Positions 34,460 through 43,200 of a stretch of 64,000 nt of DNA are shown in pieces. How positions within the stretch are numbered: the stretch's first letter is position 1; each line of letters begins with the position of its first letter. Made by a program: the position numbers and the translations under genes. A model generated the notes under the pieces. The model was not told the origin of the DNA. It made no database searches and saw nothing but the letters and a program-made list of their open reading frames with translations. Source of the stretch: Actinoplanes teichomyceticus ATCC 31121 (lineage in GTDB: Bacteria > Actinomycetota > Actinomycetes > Mycobacteriales > Micromonosporaceae); assembly GCF_003711105.1 (NCBI RefSeq), contig NZ_CP023865.1, forward strand, positions 4,923,001-4,987,000, read 5' to 3'.

Positions 34460-36187
34460 ATGTCAACCCGTACGCCGGCCTCGGCCGGCGAACCACGGAC
34501 ACCTCCGGCCCCGGTCGCCGAGCTGCCGGCCGCGACCCCGGAACTGCTGCGCGCCGTCTTCCAGGCGGCCAGTGAGGCGATGCTGCTGTGCGCCCGCGCC
34601 GGTGACTGCGTGCTGCTGGTCAATCCGGCCGCGCAGGCCCTCGTGCCCGGGCTGCGGCCGGGCGGCTCGCTGACCGAGGCGCCACTGGCCGAACTGGCCG
34701 CGGCCGCCGCCGGCGGCGGCGACTCGTTCCGCTCCGAGGGTCCCGAGCGGTCGCTGTACGGCCTGCGCCGCGACCTCGACGGCGAGCACTACGCCTGGTA
34801 CCTGCGCGACCACACCGACGAGCGGGACCGGACCGCGGCGCTGGAGGCCGAACGCACCCGTGCGGCCTTCCTGGCCGACGCCGGGCGACGGCTGTCCGCC
34901 TCGCTGCACCTGCGCCGGGTGCTGCGCACCACCGTGGAACTGGCCGTCGAGCGGCTGGCCGACGCCGCCGTGGTGATCCTCCCGCCGGTCAAACGGCAGA
35001 GCGCCTGGCTGCGGCTGCTGCCCCGGCGCCCGATCGAGGAGGGCACCCTGGCCGAGCGCAGCCTCGCCGAGGTCCCCGGCCTGCAGGAGGCGCTGGACGG
35101 GTTCCCGCCGATCCCCAGCCGCTGGCTCGACCCGGCCCAGGCGCCCGGCTGGCTGTTCCCGGCCGGGCTGGGCCCGATCGGCGCGCTGCTGGTCATCCCG
35201 CTGCCCGGCAACGCCGAGCCGGCCGGCGCGCTGCTCCTGGCCCGCACCGGCGTGGACGCGGTCTTCACCGGGCCTGACGAGGCCCTCGCCCGGGTGTTCG
35301 CGGCCCGGACCGGCGCCGCCCTCGCCGCCGCCACCCTCTACCGCGACCAGGTCGACACCACCGCGGTGCTGCAGGCCGACCTGCTGCCCCCGGAGCTGCC
35401 CGCGACCGAGGACTTCGAGCTGGCCGGCTCCTACCAGGCCGCCCGCGAGGCGCTGCGCGTCGGCGGCGACTTCTACGAGGTGTTCGTCCCCGCCCGGGCC
35501 GGCGGCGACACCGTGATCGCGCTCGGCGACGTGTGCGGCACCGGGCCGGAGGCGGCGGTGCTGACCGGCAAGGTGCGCCAGACACTGCGCGCGCTGCACC
35601 TGGTGCAGGCCGGACCGGAGACCATGCTGCGGGTGCTCAACCAGGCGCTCACCGAGGGCGGGCGCTCGCAGCGGTTCGTGACCCTGGTGGTCGGCTCGGT
35701 GACCCGCGCCGACCACGGCCGGATCCGGCTCGAACTGGCCAACGGCGGCCACCCGCCGCCCCTGGTGCTGCGGGCCGACGGCACGGTCGAGGAGGTGTCG
35801 GCCAGCGGGACGCTGATCGGGGTGATGCCCCGGACGGTCGTCCGGCCGGCCACCGTCGAGCTGGCCCCCGGGGAGCTGCTCCTGCTGCACAGCGACGGGC
35901 TGACCGAGGCGCGCGGCGGCCCGGGCGGCGCCGACCAGTTCGGCGAGTCCCGGCTGCGGCGGGCGCTGGCCGAGTGCGCCGGGCTGCCCGGCGCGGTCAC
36001 CCTGGAACGGCTGCGCCAGCTGGTCTCCGACTGGGTGCACGGCGGCGCCACCGACGACATCGCGATGCTCACCGTGCGCGCACACCCCCGGACCCCGTTG
36101 AGCCTGCGCGGCGGCGGCGCGCCGAACCAGTCGCCGTACCTGATGGCCGCCCGCCGCGCCGAGCGAAGGGCACGACCGCGCGCATGA
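34460..36187 (+). CDS. PAS-GAF-SpoIIE (PP2C-type) phosphatase
   Basis: A 575-residue signalling phosphatase. Residues about 25-110 look like a PAS sensor (L-L-V-N-P-A-A-Q-A-L), about 120-300 like a GAF domain with G-P-I-G-A-L-L-V-I-P, and about 315-550 are a SpoIIE/RsbU PP2C domain: V-G-G-D-F-Y-E-V-F, I-A-L-G-D-V-C-G-T-G-P-E-A-A, L-A-N-G-G-H-P-P-P, L-H-S-D-G-L-T-E-A-R and T-D-D-I-A-M-L. The metal-binding aspartates are all kept, so the enzyme is probably active on phosphorylated STAS proteins. Its stop overlaps the start of a B12-binding gene (ATGA), so the two are translated together; the B12 protein may be its sensor. Confidence 0.9.
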   Translation: MSTRTPASAGEPRTPPAPVAELPAATPELLRAVFQAASEAMLLCARAGDCVLLVNPAAQALVPGLRPGGSLTEAPLAELAAAAAGGGDSFRSEGPERSLYGLRRDLDGEHYAWYLRDHTDERDRTAALEAERTRAAFLADAGRRLSASLHLRRVLRTTVELAVERLADAAVVILPPVKRQSAWLRLLPRRPIEEGTLAERSLAEVPGLQEALDGFPPIPSRWLDPAQAPGWLFPAGLGPIGALLVIPLPGNAEPAGALLLARTGVDAVFTGPDEALARVFAARTGAALAAATLYRDQVDTTAVLQADLLPPELPATEDFELAGSYQAAREALRVGGDFYEVFVPARAGGDTVIALGDVCGTGPEAAVLTGKVRQTLRALHLVQAGPETMLRVLNQALTEGGRSQRFVTLVVGSVTRADHGRIRLELANGGHPPPLVLRADGTVEEVSASGTLIGVMPRTVVRPATVELAPGELLLLHSDGLTEARGGPGGADQFGESRLRRALAECAGLPGAVTLERLRQLVSDWVHGGATDDIAMLTVRAHPRTPLSLRGGGAPNQSPYLMAARRAERRARPRA

Positions 36188-37224
36188 CGACGTACGCTCC
36201 CTCCCGCCCGCTCGGCGACCCCGCCTTCCACGACGAGTACCTGCGCCTGGTCGGGGACGGCGACGAGTACGCCGCCACCCGGATGGCCCTGGACCTGCTC
36301 GACGACGGCGTGCCCGCGCAACGCATCATGATCGACCTGATCGGCGGCACCCAGGCGCGGGTCGGCGAGCTGTGGGCCGGCAACGAGTGGTCGGTGGCCC
36401 GCGAGCACGCCGCCACCGCCGTCAACGAGCGGGTGCTGGCCGCGCTCGCCGCCCAGGTGCACACCCGGCCGCACCGCGGCCGGATCACCCTGGCCTGCGT
36501 CGACGGCGAATGGCACGGTCTGCCGGCCCGTATCCTGGCCGAGACGCTGCGGATGGACGGCTGGCGGGTCGACTTCCTCGGCGCCAGCGTGCCCGGCCCG
36601 CACCTGATCACCCATCTGCACCAGACCGGCCCGGACGCGGTCGCGCTCAGCTGCATGATCCCGACCCGGCTCCCCCGCGCCCACGCCGCCATCACCGCGT
36701 GCCGCGCCGCCGGCGTCCCGGTGATCGCCGGCGGGCGGGGCTTCGGCCCGGGCGGCAGCTGGGCGCAACGCCTCGGCGCCGACGCCTGGGCCGGCACCGC
36801 GGAGGAGGCGGTGGACCGCCTGGCCGACGACTGGCCGCCGCCGCCGGCTCCGGAGTTCCCCGCCGCGCAGCTGGGCGACGAGGAGTACACCCATCTGGTC
36901 CGCTCCCGGCCGCAGCTCATCGAGATCGCGATGCAGCGGCTGGGCGCCGCCTACCCCGCCGTCCACCACTACGACGCGCAGCAGGTCGATGCGACCCGGG
37001 AGGACTTCGGGCACATCGCCGATTTCCTGGCCGCCTCGCTGTACGTCGGCGAGCCACAGATCTTCCGGGACTTCACCGCCTGGACGGCGTCCGTCCTGAC
37101 CGCCCGCGACGTCTCGGTCACCGCGCTGCGGGTCGGGCTGCGCCTGGTCCGCGACCAGTTGATCGACTTTCCGGCCGCCATCCGCACCCTGGACCTGGCC
37201 ATCGCCGACCTCCCGCGCCCCTGA
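36184..37224 (+). CDS. CarH-like cobalamin-binding protein with W-x9-EH photoreceptor motif
   Basis: A 346-residue protein beginning inside the stop codon of the SpoIIE gene. Residues about 15-95 form the helical cap typical of methylcobalamin-binding modules: W64 followed by nine residues and E74-H75 matches the W-x9-E-H motif that marks the light-sensing CarH family. The Rossmann-like B12 domain follows (about 98-225) with E109-W-H111-G, in which H111 would be the axial ligand, 47 residues after W64, as in CarH. There is no MerR DNA-binding domain. The C-terminal 115 residues contain a second helical region (Y-T-H-L-V-R-S, H-I-A-D-F-L-A-A-S-L) like a phosphotransfer or sensor bundle. The residue after W64 is Ala, where CarH has the His that forms the light-state adduct. 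Confidence 0.75.
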   Translation: MTTYAPSRPLGDPAFHDEYLRLVGDGDEYAATRMALDLLDDGVPAQRIMIDLIGGTQARVGELWAGNEWSVAREHAATAVNERVLAALAAQVHTRPHRGRITLACVDGEWHGLPARILAETLRMDGWRVDFLGASVPGPHLITHLHQTGPDAVALSCMIPTRLPRAHAAITACRAAGVPVIAGGRGFGPGGSWAQRLGADAWAGTAEEAVDRLADDWPPPPAPEFPAAQLGDEEYTHLVRSRPQLIEIAMQRLGAAYPAVHHYDAQQVDATREDFGHIADFLAASLYVGEPQIFRDFTAWTASVLTARDVSVTALRVGLRLVRDQLIDFPAAIRTLDLAIADLPRP

Positions 37225-37291
37225 CCGCCGCCGGCGCGGCTGGACGGCTGCCTGCCCGCGAGCGGCCGGGCCGAGAAGGCGCAACACCGGC

Positions 37292-37620
37292 CCGCGGCCG
37301 GACCGCCCGAACAGCGAGACACCAGACCGCGGCCGGACCGGCCGAAGAGCGAGAACCGGACCGTCCAACCAGCGAAACACCAGACCGCGGCCGGACCGGC
37401 CGAAGAGCGAGAACCGGACCGTCCAACCAGCGAAACACCAGACCGCAGCCGGACCGGCCGACGAGCGAGAACCGGACCGTCCAACCAGCGAAACACCAGA
37501 CCGCAGCCGGACCGGCCGACGAGCGGAACACCGGGCCGCGGCCGGACCCGCCGACGAGCGGAACACCGGGCCGCGGCCGGACCCGCCGACGAGCGGAGCA
37601 GCGGGCCACGGTCGGGAACG
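37292..37620. repeat. Higher-order tandem repeat, 35- and 58-bp units
   Basis: Units start at 37292, 37327, 37385, 37443, 37501, 37536, 37571 and 37606, giving spacings 35, 58, 58, 58, 35, 35, 35. Each begins ccgc(g/a)gccggacc and ends agcg(a/g)(a/g)acacc(a/g). The 58-bp unit is the 35-bp unit with an inserted, diverged 23-base partial copy of itself. The cggccggaccggccg part is a perfect inverted repeat, so the array can form a row of hairpins. It fills most of the gap 37225-37719; nothing else was seen there. Confidence 0.9.
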
Positions 37621-37719
37621 GTAGACGGACGGCAACCCGGGCCGGGGCTGGAACGGCGACCGCCACCGGCGGCGCGCATCGCTGCGGCCGCCGGTGGCGG
37701 TTGGTGGGGACAGCGCCGG

Positions 37720-37959
37720 TCAGCTGCGGCGGAAGGCGTAGCTGCGGCCGGCAGCACGGGCGGCACGACCGGCGTGGGCGCGCTCCGAACGTTCCCGGGC
37801 CGCCTGCCGGGCGTCGCGCCGGCCGTGGTGCGTCACGTCCGCGGCGCCGCCCTGGTCGTCCGGGTCGGTGGACCTCGACGGGCGGGTCAGCGCCGCGGCG
37901 AGGTCGCGGCGGGCGAGGTCGTCCGGGTTCGGGTGTACGGAGAAAGGCTGCGCAGGCAT
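37720..37959 (-). CDS. Small basic hypothetical protein
   Basis: A 79-residue, Arg/Asp/Ala-rich protein starting M-P-A-Q-P-F-S-V-H-P-N-P-D-D. The ATG has an excellent TGGAGGT ribosome site at good spacing, which is the main reason to trust it. It has no membrane segment or recognised domain; the second half is strongly basic (R-R-D-A-R-Q-A-A-R-E-R-S-E-R). It could bind nucleic acid, but that is inference. Confidence 0.65.
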   Translation of the reverse strand: MPAQPFSVHPNPDDLARRDLAAALTRPSRSTDPDDQGGAADVTHHGRRDARQAARERSERAHAGRAARAAGRSYAFRRS

Positions 37960-38504
37960 ATCGCTACCTCCAGGGGGTTCGGGACCGGTGCCCGGCTCGG
38001 GGACCTGGGCGGGAAGCCGGCGATCGGCCGGACGTCATGCGGAGGCAGCCGTGACCGGGCGCGGCGTGAAGGGATCACCCCTTCGAACGTGCGGCCGGGC
38101 GCGGCCCCCGATCGACGGACCGAAGACCAGCGCGGGAGGCGCTCCCCCACACGCTCGACCCACTCGCATGCCCGCTGAGCCGGCGGCTCGCGGACGGACC
38201 GCTCATCGCACCGGCTGCGGGCCGCCACCGGAAAGGCGGCGCAGCCCGGTCCTGGACCGGCGCGGCGGTGAGTGGGGGCACGGGGGGCGCCCGGTGTGCG
38301 TCACAGCATGCCGTCAACCTATGCGTCCCCGGTCCGGCCACGCCACCGAATATTCGCCGCTCCGGCCGGGCAGGCGGCGGGTGAGCCGCGCACATCCGGC
38401 GCACCATCGGGCTGAGGGGGCTCCCGGCACAGATCCGGGCACACCACCGGGCTGAGCGGGCTCGCGGCGCCGAGGTGACCGGGGGCCGGTGGGCTGTGGG
38501 CCGG

Positions 38505-38609
38505 GGCGCTGGACGGTGGGGCGCTGGACGGTGAGGCGCTGGACGGTGGGGCGCTGGACGGTGAGGCGCTGGACGGTGAGGCGCTGATCGGTGAGGCGCT
38601 GGTGGGCGG
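38505..38609. repeat. 15-bp tandem repeat, seven copies
   Basis: Units start at 38505 and every 15 bases after; consensus ggcgctggacggtg(a/g). The last two copies are diverged. Because 15 is a multiple of three, each strand reads as repeated short peptides, but no start, ribosome site or codon pattern supports a gene. Confidence 0.92.
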
Positions 38610-38791
38610 GCCCGGACGGGGCGGATTTGACGCGGCTAGATGCGCCCGCCGTACCGGAGGAGGAAGCGCGAGGCGGAAGCGACCCCGCGCCGGGCCGCGG
38701 CGCGGGACGGAAGCCATCGCCCGCCGAGCCGCGGCGCTGGAGACGAACCGCGCGGCAGGCGGGCGCGAGACAAGACAACCGCGCCCGGGGC

Positions 38792-38935
38792 GTCAGCGCC
38801 GGGACGGAAACAACCGGGCGACAGCGCCGGGACGGAGCAACCGGGCGACAGCGCCGGAACGGAAACAACCGGGCGACAGCGCCGGGACGGAAACAACCGG
38901 GCGACGGCGCGGGACGAAACAACCGGGCACCGGGC
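38792..38935. repeat. 27- to 28-bp tandem repeat, about five copies
   Basis: Consensus gcgacagcgccgggacggaa followed by acaaccgg. Copies begin near 38792, 38818, 38845, 38873 and 38901; the one at 38818 is a base shorter and the last is truncated. Lies just upstream (in plus orientation) of the LamG gene end. Confidence 0.88.
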
Positions 38936-38951
38936 GGCGGTGTGAGACGGG

Positions 38952-38978
38952 AGCGGGCCGGCGGTGAGCCGGCCCGCT
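38952..38978 (-). terminator. Hairpin terminator of LamG gene
   Basis: A perfect 11-bp stem (agcgggccggc / gccggcccgct) with a 5-base loop, 15 bases after the stop of the minus-strand gene ending at 38994. There is no U-run, as is common for actinobacterial terminators. Confidence 0.65.
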
Positions 38979-38993
38979 GGCGTACGGCGGGTC

Positions 38994-39725
38994 TCAGCCC
39001 AGCTGGACGTAGATGTCGTCGAGCTGGCCGTGGTAGTAGTCGCTGGTCGGGTTGAAGTTCGGGGCGCCGATGCGCAACGGCATGGTGTTGTCCACCGACA
39101 GCGTGGCCGGGATGGTGGCGCGCGAGCCGGGTTCGCCGTCGACCGAGATGGACAGGCTCGTCGCCGAGCGCTCGCAAACGATCTTGTGCCAGTTGCCGTC
39201 GGCCACCGAGCGGGCGGAGGTGGCGGTGAACGACTGGCCGGTGCCCTTGCCGGTCATCACGCACTGCGCACGGCCGGTCTTGCCGGTCAGCTGCAGCTTC
39301 CAGACGCTGGAGGTCCCGGCCAGCCCCTTCTGCATGATGTTGGCCTTGCCCTTCAGCTGCGCCTGGGTGACCCGGACGCTGGCCGCCCACCGGAAGTTAC
39401 GGGTGCCGGGGTTGAGGTCGGCGTCGTTGGGCGCTTCGAGCATGGCGCGCGGGCAGGCGCCGGTGGCCGCGCAGACGGCGGGGAACGCGGCGTACCGGCC
39501 GGCCCCCTCCGTGTTGATCGCCACCGTGCCGTTGTCGGCGCCGCGGACGGTGAGGCTGGAGCCTCGGCCGGACAGGTCGGCGATCTTGCCGCCTTCCGCC
39601 CCGCCGTCGAAGTTGTAGCGGGCCACCAGGGTCGGTGGGGCGTCCACCGCGGGCGCGGCGGCTGCGGGCGCGGCCATCGCCGGGACCGTCAGCAGGACCA
39701 GCGTGGAGAGCTTGAACATCTTCAT
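38994..39725 (-). CDS. Secreted LamG-domain protein
   Basis: A 243-residue protein with a Sec signal peptide: M-K-M-F-K, then a hydrophobic core L-S-T-L-V-L-L-T-V-P, and a likely cleavage after A-P-A-A-A-A near residue 25. The rest is a concanavalin-like LamG domain: V-A-R-Y-N-F-D-G-G near the start, R-N-F-R-W-A-A-S-V-R-V, D-G-N-W-H-K-I-V-C-E-R near 180, V-D-G-E-P and Y-H-G-Q-L-D-D-I-Y-V near the end. Three or four cysteines could form disulfides outside the cell. It probably binds sugars or matrix. No attached enzyme domain was seen. Confidence 0.85.
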   Translation of the reverse strand: MKMFKLSTLVLLTVPAMAAPAAAAPAVDAPPTLVARYNFDGGAEGGKIADLSGRGSSLTVRGADNGTVAINTEGAGRYAAFPAVCAATGACPRAMLEAPNDADLNPGTRNFRWAASVRVTQAQLKGKANIMQKGLAGTSSVWKLQLTGKTGRAQCVMTGKGTGQSFTATSARSVADGNWHKIVCERSATSLSISVDGEPGSRATIPATLSVDNTMPLRIGAPNFNPTSDYYHGQLDDIYVQLG

Positions 39726-39795
39726 GGCACAGAAGATGCCCTATCGTGCCGGTTTGGCGCGGTATCAACTCGGCCAAGTAGACCGTACGGGGGGT

Positions 39796-40176
39796 TTACA
39801 GCAACCCGGCCGAGTCGGCGATCAGGCAGACCGCGAGCAGGCGCAGCAGCGGCCACCCGGCGGCGCTCCACCCGGCGACCGTGGTCGGCGCCTCACCCGC
39901 GGCGGGGACCGGCCGGCGCATCCGGACCGCGGCGGCGGCGATGCTGCGGGCGTACGCGGCCAGAGCGTCCACGTCGATCGCGCGACCCGCGTCGCGCAGC
40001 GCCTCCCGGACGGCCGCCGCGTGCTGGTCGACGGTGGCCAGCAGGCCCGGCTCGGCGAACGCGGCCGTCAGGCCGTCGACACCCACCCGGGCCATCATGT
40101 CGTCGAGGTACGCGTCGGCGGAAACGGCGGCGGTAGCGGCGGCGATCGGGGCGAGGGCGAGGTTCTCGTTCGTCAT
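39796..40176 (-). CDS. DUF6401-like hypothetical protein
   Basis: A 126-residue helical protein. The core L-T-A-A-F-A-E-P-G-L-L-A-T-V-D-Q-H-A-A-A-V and the C-terminal A-G-W-P-L-L-R-L-L-A-V-C pattern resemble DUF6401 proteins, which are found in Micromonosporaceae, some near natural-product genes. I rate that match as moderate. No membrane segment or catalytic motif. It is divergent from nothing close; the LamG gene follows on the same strand after 70 bases, so they could be in one transcript. Confidence 0.65.
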   Translation of the reverse strand: MTNENLALAPIAAATAAVSADAYLDDMMARVGVDGLTAAFAEPGLLATVDQHAAAVREALRDAGRAIDVDALAAYARSIAAAAVRMRRPVPAAGEAPTTVAGWSAAGWPLLRLLAVCLIADSAGLL

Positions 40177-40270
40177 GCCGAGAACCCTAAGAGGCGCCGT
40201 TCGGTCACGACAGGGCCGTGACCGAACGGCACCGAAGGCGCACCGAGCTGCAACCGAGGAAATGCGAAAG

Positions 40271-43200
40271 CTAGCCCGGCAACGCGTCCATCGCTTTGAA
40301 TATGCGCTTGTCAGAGACGGGATATGCGGTCCCGAGCGCCTGCGCGAAGAAGTTGATCCGCAGTTCCTCGATCATCCAGCGGATCTCCCGCAGCCCCTCC
40401 TGCGCCGGTCCGCCGGGCGCCGCTTCGGCCTTGAGTTCGCGATATTCCGCCTCGATCTCGTGAATTTGGGCGGTCAGTTGCCGGTCGCGGCCGGCGCCGT
40501 TGCCCAGACGATCCATCCGATGGGTGATACCGCGGAGGTAGCGCGGCAGGTGGTGCAGCTGCCGCCACCCGGTCTCGGTGACGAACCCCGGGTACACCAG
40601 GCCCTTGAGCTGCTGCCGGATGTCGGCCATGGCGGGCAGCAGGGCCGGGTCGCGGGCCTGCTTGACGCGCTGCTCCACGTCGTACGCCGTGGCCAGGACC
40701 GCCTGCACCTGGGTGACCACGTTGGCCACCGCGTCGACCAGATCCTCGCGGACGGTGTCGCGCAGCGAGGCGAACTCGACCGACGACCACACCGGCCCCC
40801 CGGCGTCCGCGACCAGCTTGTCGACCGCCGCGCCCGCGCAGTCGTCGAGCAGGTCGGCGATCGAGCGGTACGGGTTGGCCCGGGACAACTCCAGTTTCGC
40901 CCGGTTGTCCAGGCGCCCCTGCAGGTACCGGGCGGCGGGCGGCAGCGTGAGCAGCAGCAGCCGCCGGGTCCCGGCGCGCATCGCGACCCGCTGCTCGGCC
41001 TCGGTCTCGAACACCTTGACGCCCACGCTCGCGCCCTCGTCGACCAGGGCCGGCCAGACGTTCACCTGGTACCCGCCGCGGACCTGGGCGACCCGGCGCG
41101 GGAGCACGCCGAAGTCGTTGGTGGTGATCCCGGTGCGTTCCAGGTCCCCGGCCGCGCGGGAGATGGTGGCCTGCACCTTCGGGGCCAGCTGCCGGCGCAG
41201 CACCTCCAGGTCGCGGCCCTCGGCGACCACCTCGCCGGCCTCGTTGACGATCCGGAAGTTCATCCGCAGATGCTCCGGCACCTGGTCGGGGCGCCAGGCG
41301 TCGCGCGGCACCACGGTGCCGGTGAGCCGGCGCAGCTCGGCGCCGATCGCGTCGGGCAGCGGCCCGCGTCGTACCGGCGCCCGGGCGAGCGCCGCCTCGG
41401 CCCAGTCCGGCACCGGGACGAAGCTGGTGCGCAGCGCCTTGGGCAGGGCCCGGATCAGCGCGATCACCACGTCCTTGCGGAAGCCCGGCACGGACCAGCC
41501 GAAGTCGTCCGCGTCGATCTTGTTGATCAGTTCCAGGGGCACCCGGACGGTGACGCCGTCGGCGGGCGAGCCCGGCTCGAACGTGTAGGACAGCGGCAGC
41601 CGCACCCCGTTGCTGAGCCACGCGTCCGGGAAGGCGTTCGGGTCCACCGTGTCGCGGCCCGCGTTGACCAGGTCGTCACGGGTGAAGTGCAGCAGTTCGG
41701 GATCGTCGTGCCGGGCCTTCTTCCACCAGCCGTCGAAGTGCCGGGCGGAGATCACCTCGGCCGGGATCCGGGCGTCGTAGAGGGCGTACACGGTCTCGTC
41801 GTCGACCGCGATGTCCCGCCGCCGCGCCCGGTTCTCGATCTCGGTGATCTGCCGTAGCAGCCGCCGGTTGGCGTCGAAGAACTTGTGGTGGGTCTCCCAG
41901 TCGCCCTCCACCAGGGCGTGCCGGATGAACAGCTCGCGGGAGACGACCGGGTCCACCCGGCCGTAGCCGACCCGGCGGCGCGGCACGATCGGCAGGCCGT
42001 ACAGGGTGACCTTCTCGAAAGCCATCACGGCGCCGAGCTTGCGATCCCAGTGCGGCTCGCTGTAAGAACGCTTCACCAGGTGGGGGGCGAGCTTCTCGGC
42101 CCATTCCGGCTCGATCCGGGCGTTCACCCGGGCCCACAGGCGGCTGGTCTCGACCAGCTCGGCGGACATCACCCAGCGTGGCTGGCGCTTGAACAGCGCC
42201 GAGCCCGGGAAGATCGCGAACTTGGCGCCACGGGCACCGAGATATTCACGCTTGTCGGTGTCCTTGAGCCCGATGTGGCTCAGCAGACCCGCGAGCAGGG
42301 CGGTGTGCACCGGTTGCGGCGCGACCCCGGCGTCCCAGTCCTCCTTGACCGACAGATCGAGCGTACGCACCACCTGCCGCAGCTGGGTGTAGATGTCCTG
42401 CCACTCGCGGACGCGCAGGTAGTTCAAGAACTCCGAGCGGCACAGCCGGCGGAACTGGTTGCCGGACAGCTCCCGCTGCTTCTCCCGCAGGTAACGCCAC
42501 AGGTTGAGGTAGCTGAAGAAGTCCGACTCCTTGTCGGTGAACCGGGCGTGCTTCTCGTCGGCCTGCTGCTGCTTGTCGGCCGGCCGCTCGCGCGGGTCCT
42601 GGATCGACAACGCGGCGGCGATCACCATCACCTCGGCGAGGCACTCCTGCCGGGCGGCCTCGATGACCATCCGGGCCAGCCGCGGATCGACCGGGAGCTG
42701 GGCCAGCTGCCGGCCGAGCGGGGTGAGCTTGCGGTCGTCGAGGGCGCCGAGCTCCTCCAGCAGCTTGATGCCGTCGGTGATGTTGCGCTTGTCCGGCGGG
42801 TCGATGAACGGGAACCGGGCGAGGTCGCCCAGCCCCAGGTTGGTCATCTGCAGGATGACCGAGGCCAGGTTGGTCCGCAGGATCTCCGGCTCGGTGAACT
42901 CCGGCCGGCCCTCGAAGTCCTCCTCCGAGTACAGCCGGATGCAGATGCCGTCCGAGGTCCGCCCGCAGCGGCCCTTGCGCTGGTTCGCGCTGGCCTGCGA
43001 GACCGGCTCGATCGGCAGGCGCTGCACCTTGAGCCGGCTGGAGTACCGGCTGATCCGCGCGGTGCCCGGGTCGATCACGTAACGGATGCCGGGCACGGTC
43101 AGCGAGGTCTCGGCGACGTTGGTGGCCAGCACGATCCGGCGGCCGGTGTGCCGTTCGAAGACCCGGTGCTGCTCGGCGGCGCTGAGCCGGCCGTACAGCG

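Larger units (their letters stand above)
37960..38993. other. Gene-poor spacer with two minisatellites
   Basis: No gene can be supported in this 1034-base gap. The first 250 bases contain the promoter of the small basic protein gene and moderately AT-rich patches. Two separate tandem arrays (38505-38609 and 38792-38935) and a hairpin at 38952-38978 follow. Long frames on both strands across this part are the low-complexity read-through of these arrays. Confidence 0.6.

Noticed and set aside
37292..37620. Possible CRISPR array
   Set aside because: The units are direct repeats with no unique spacers, the spacing changes from 35 to 58 by internal duplication, and no cas gene is near.
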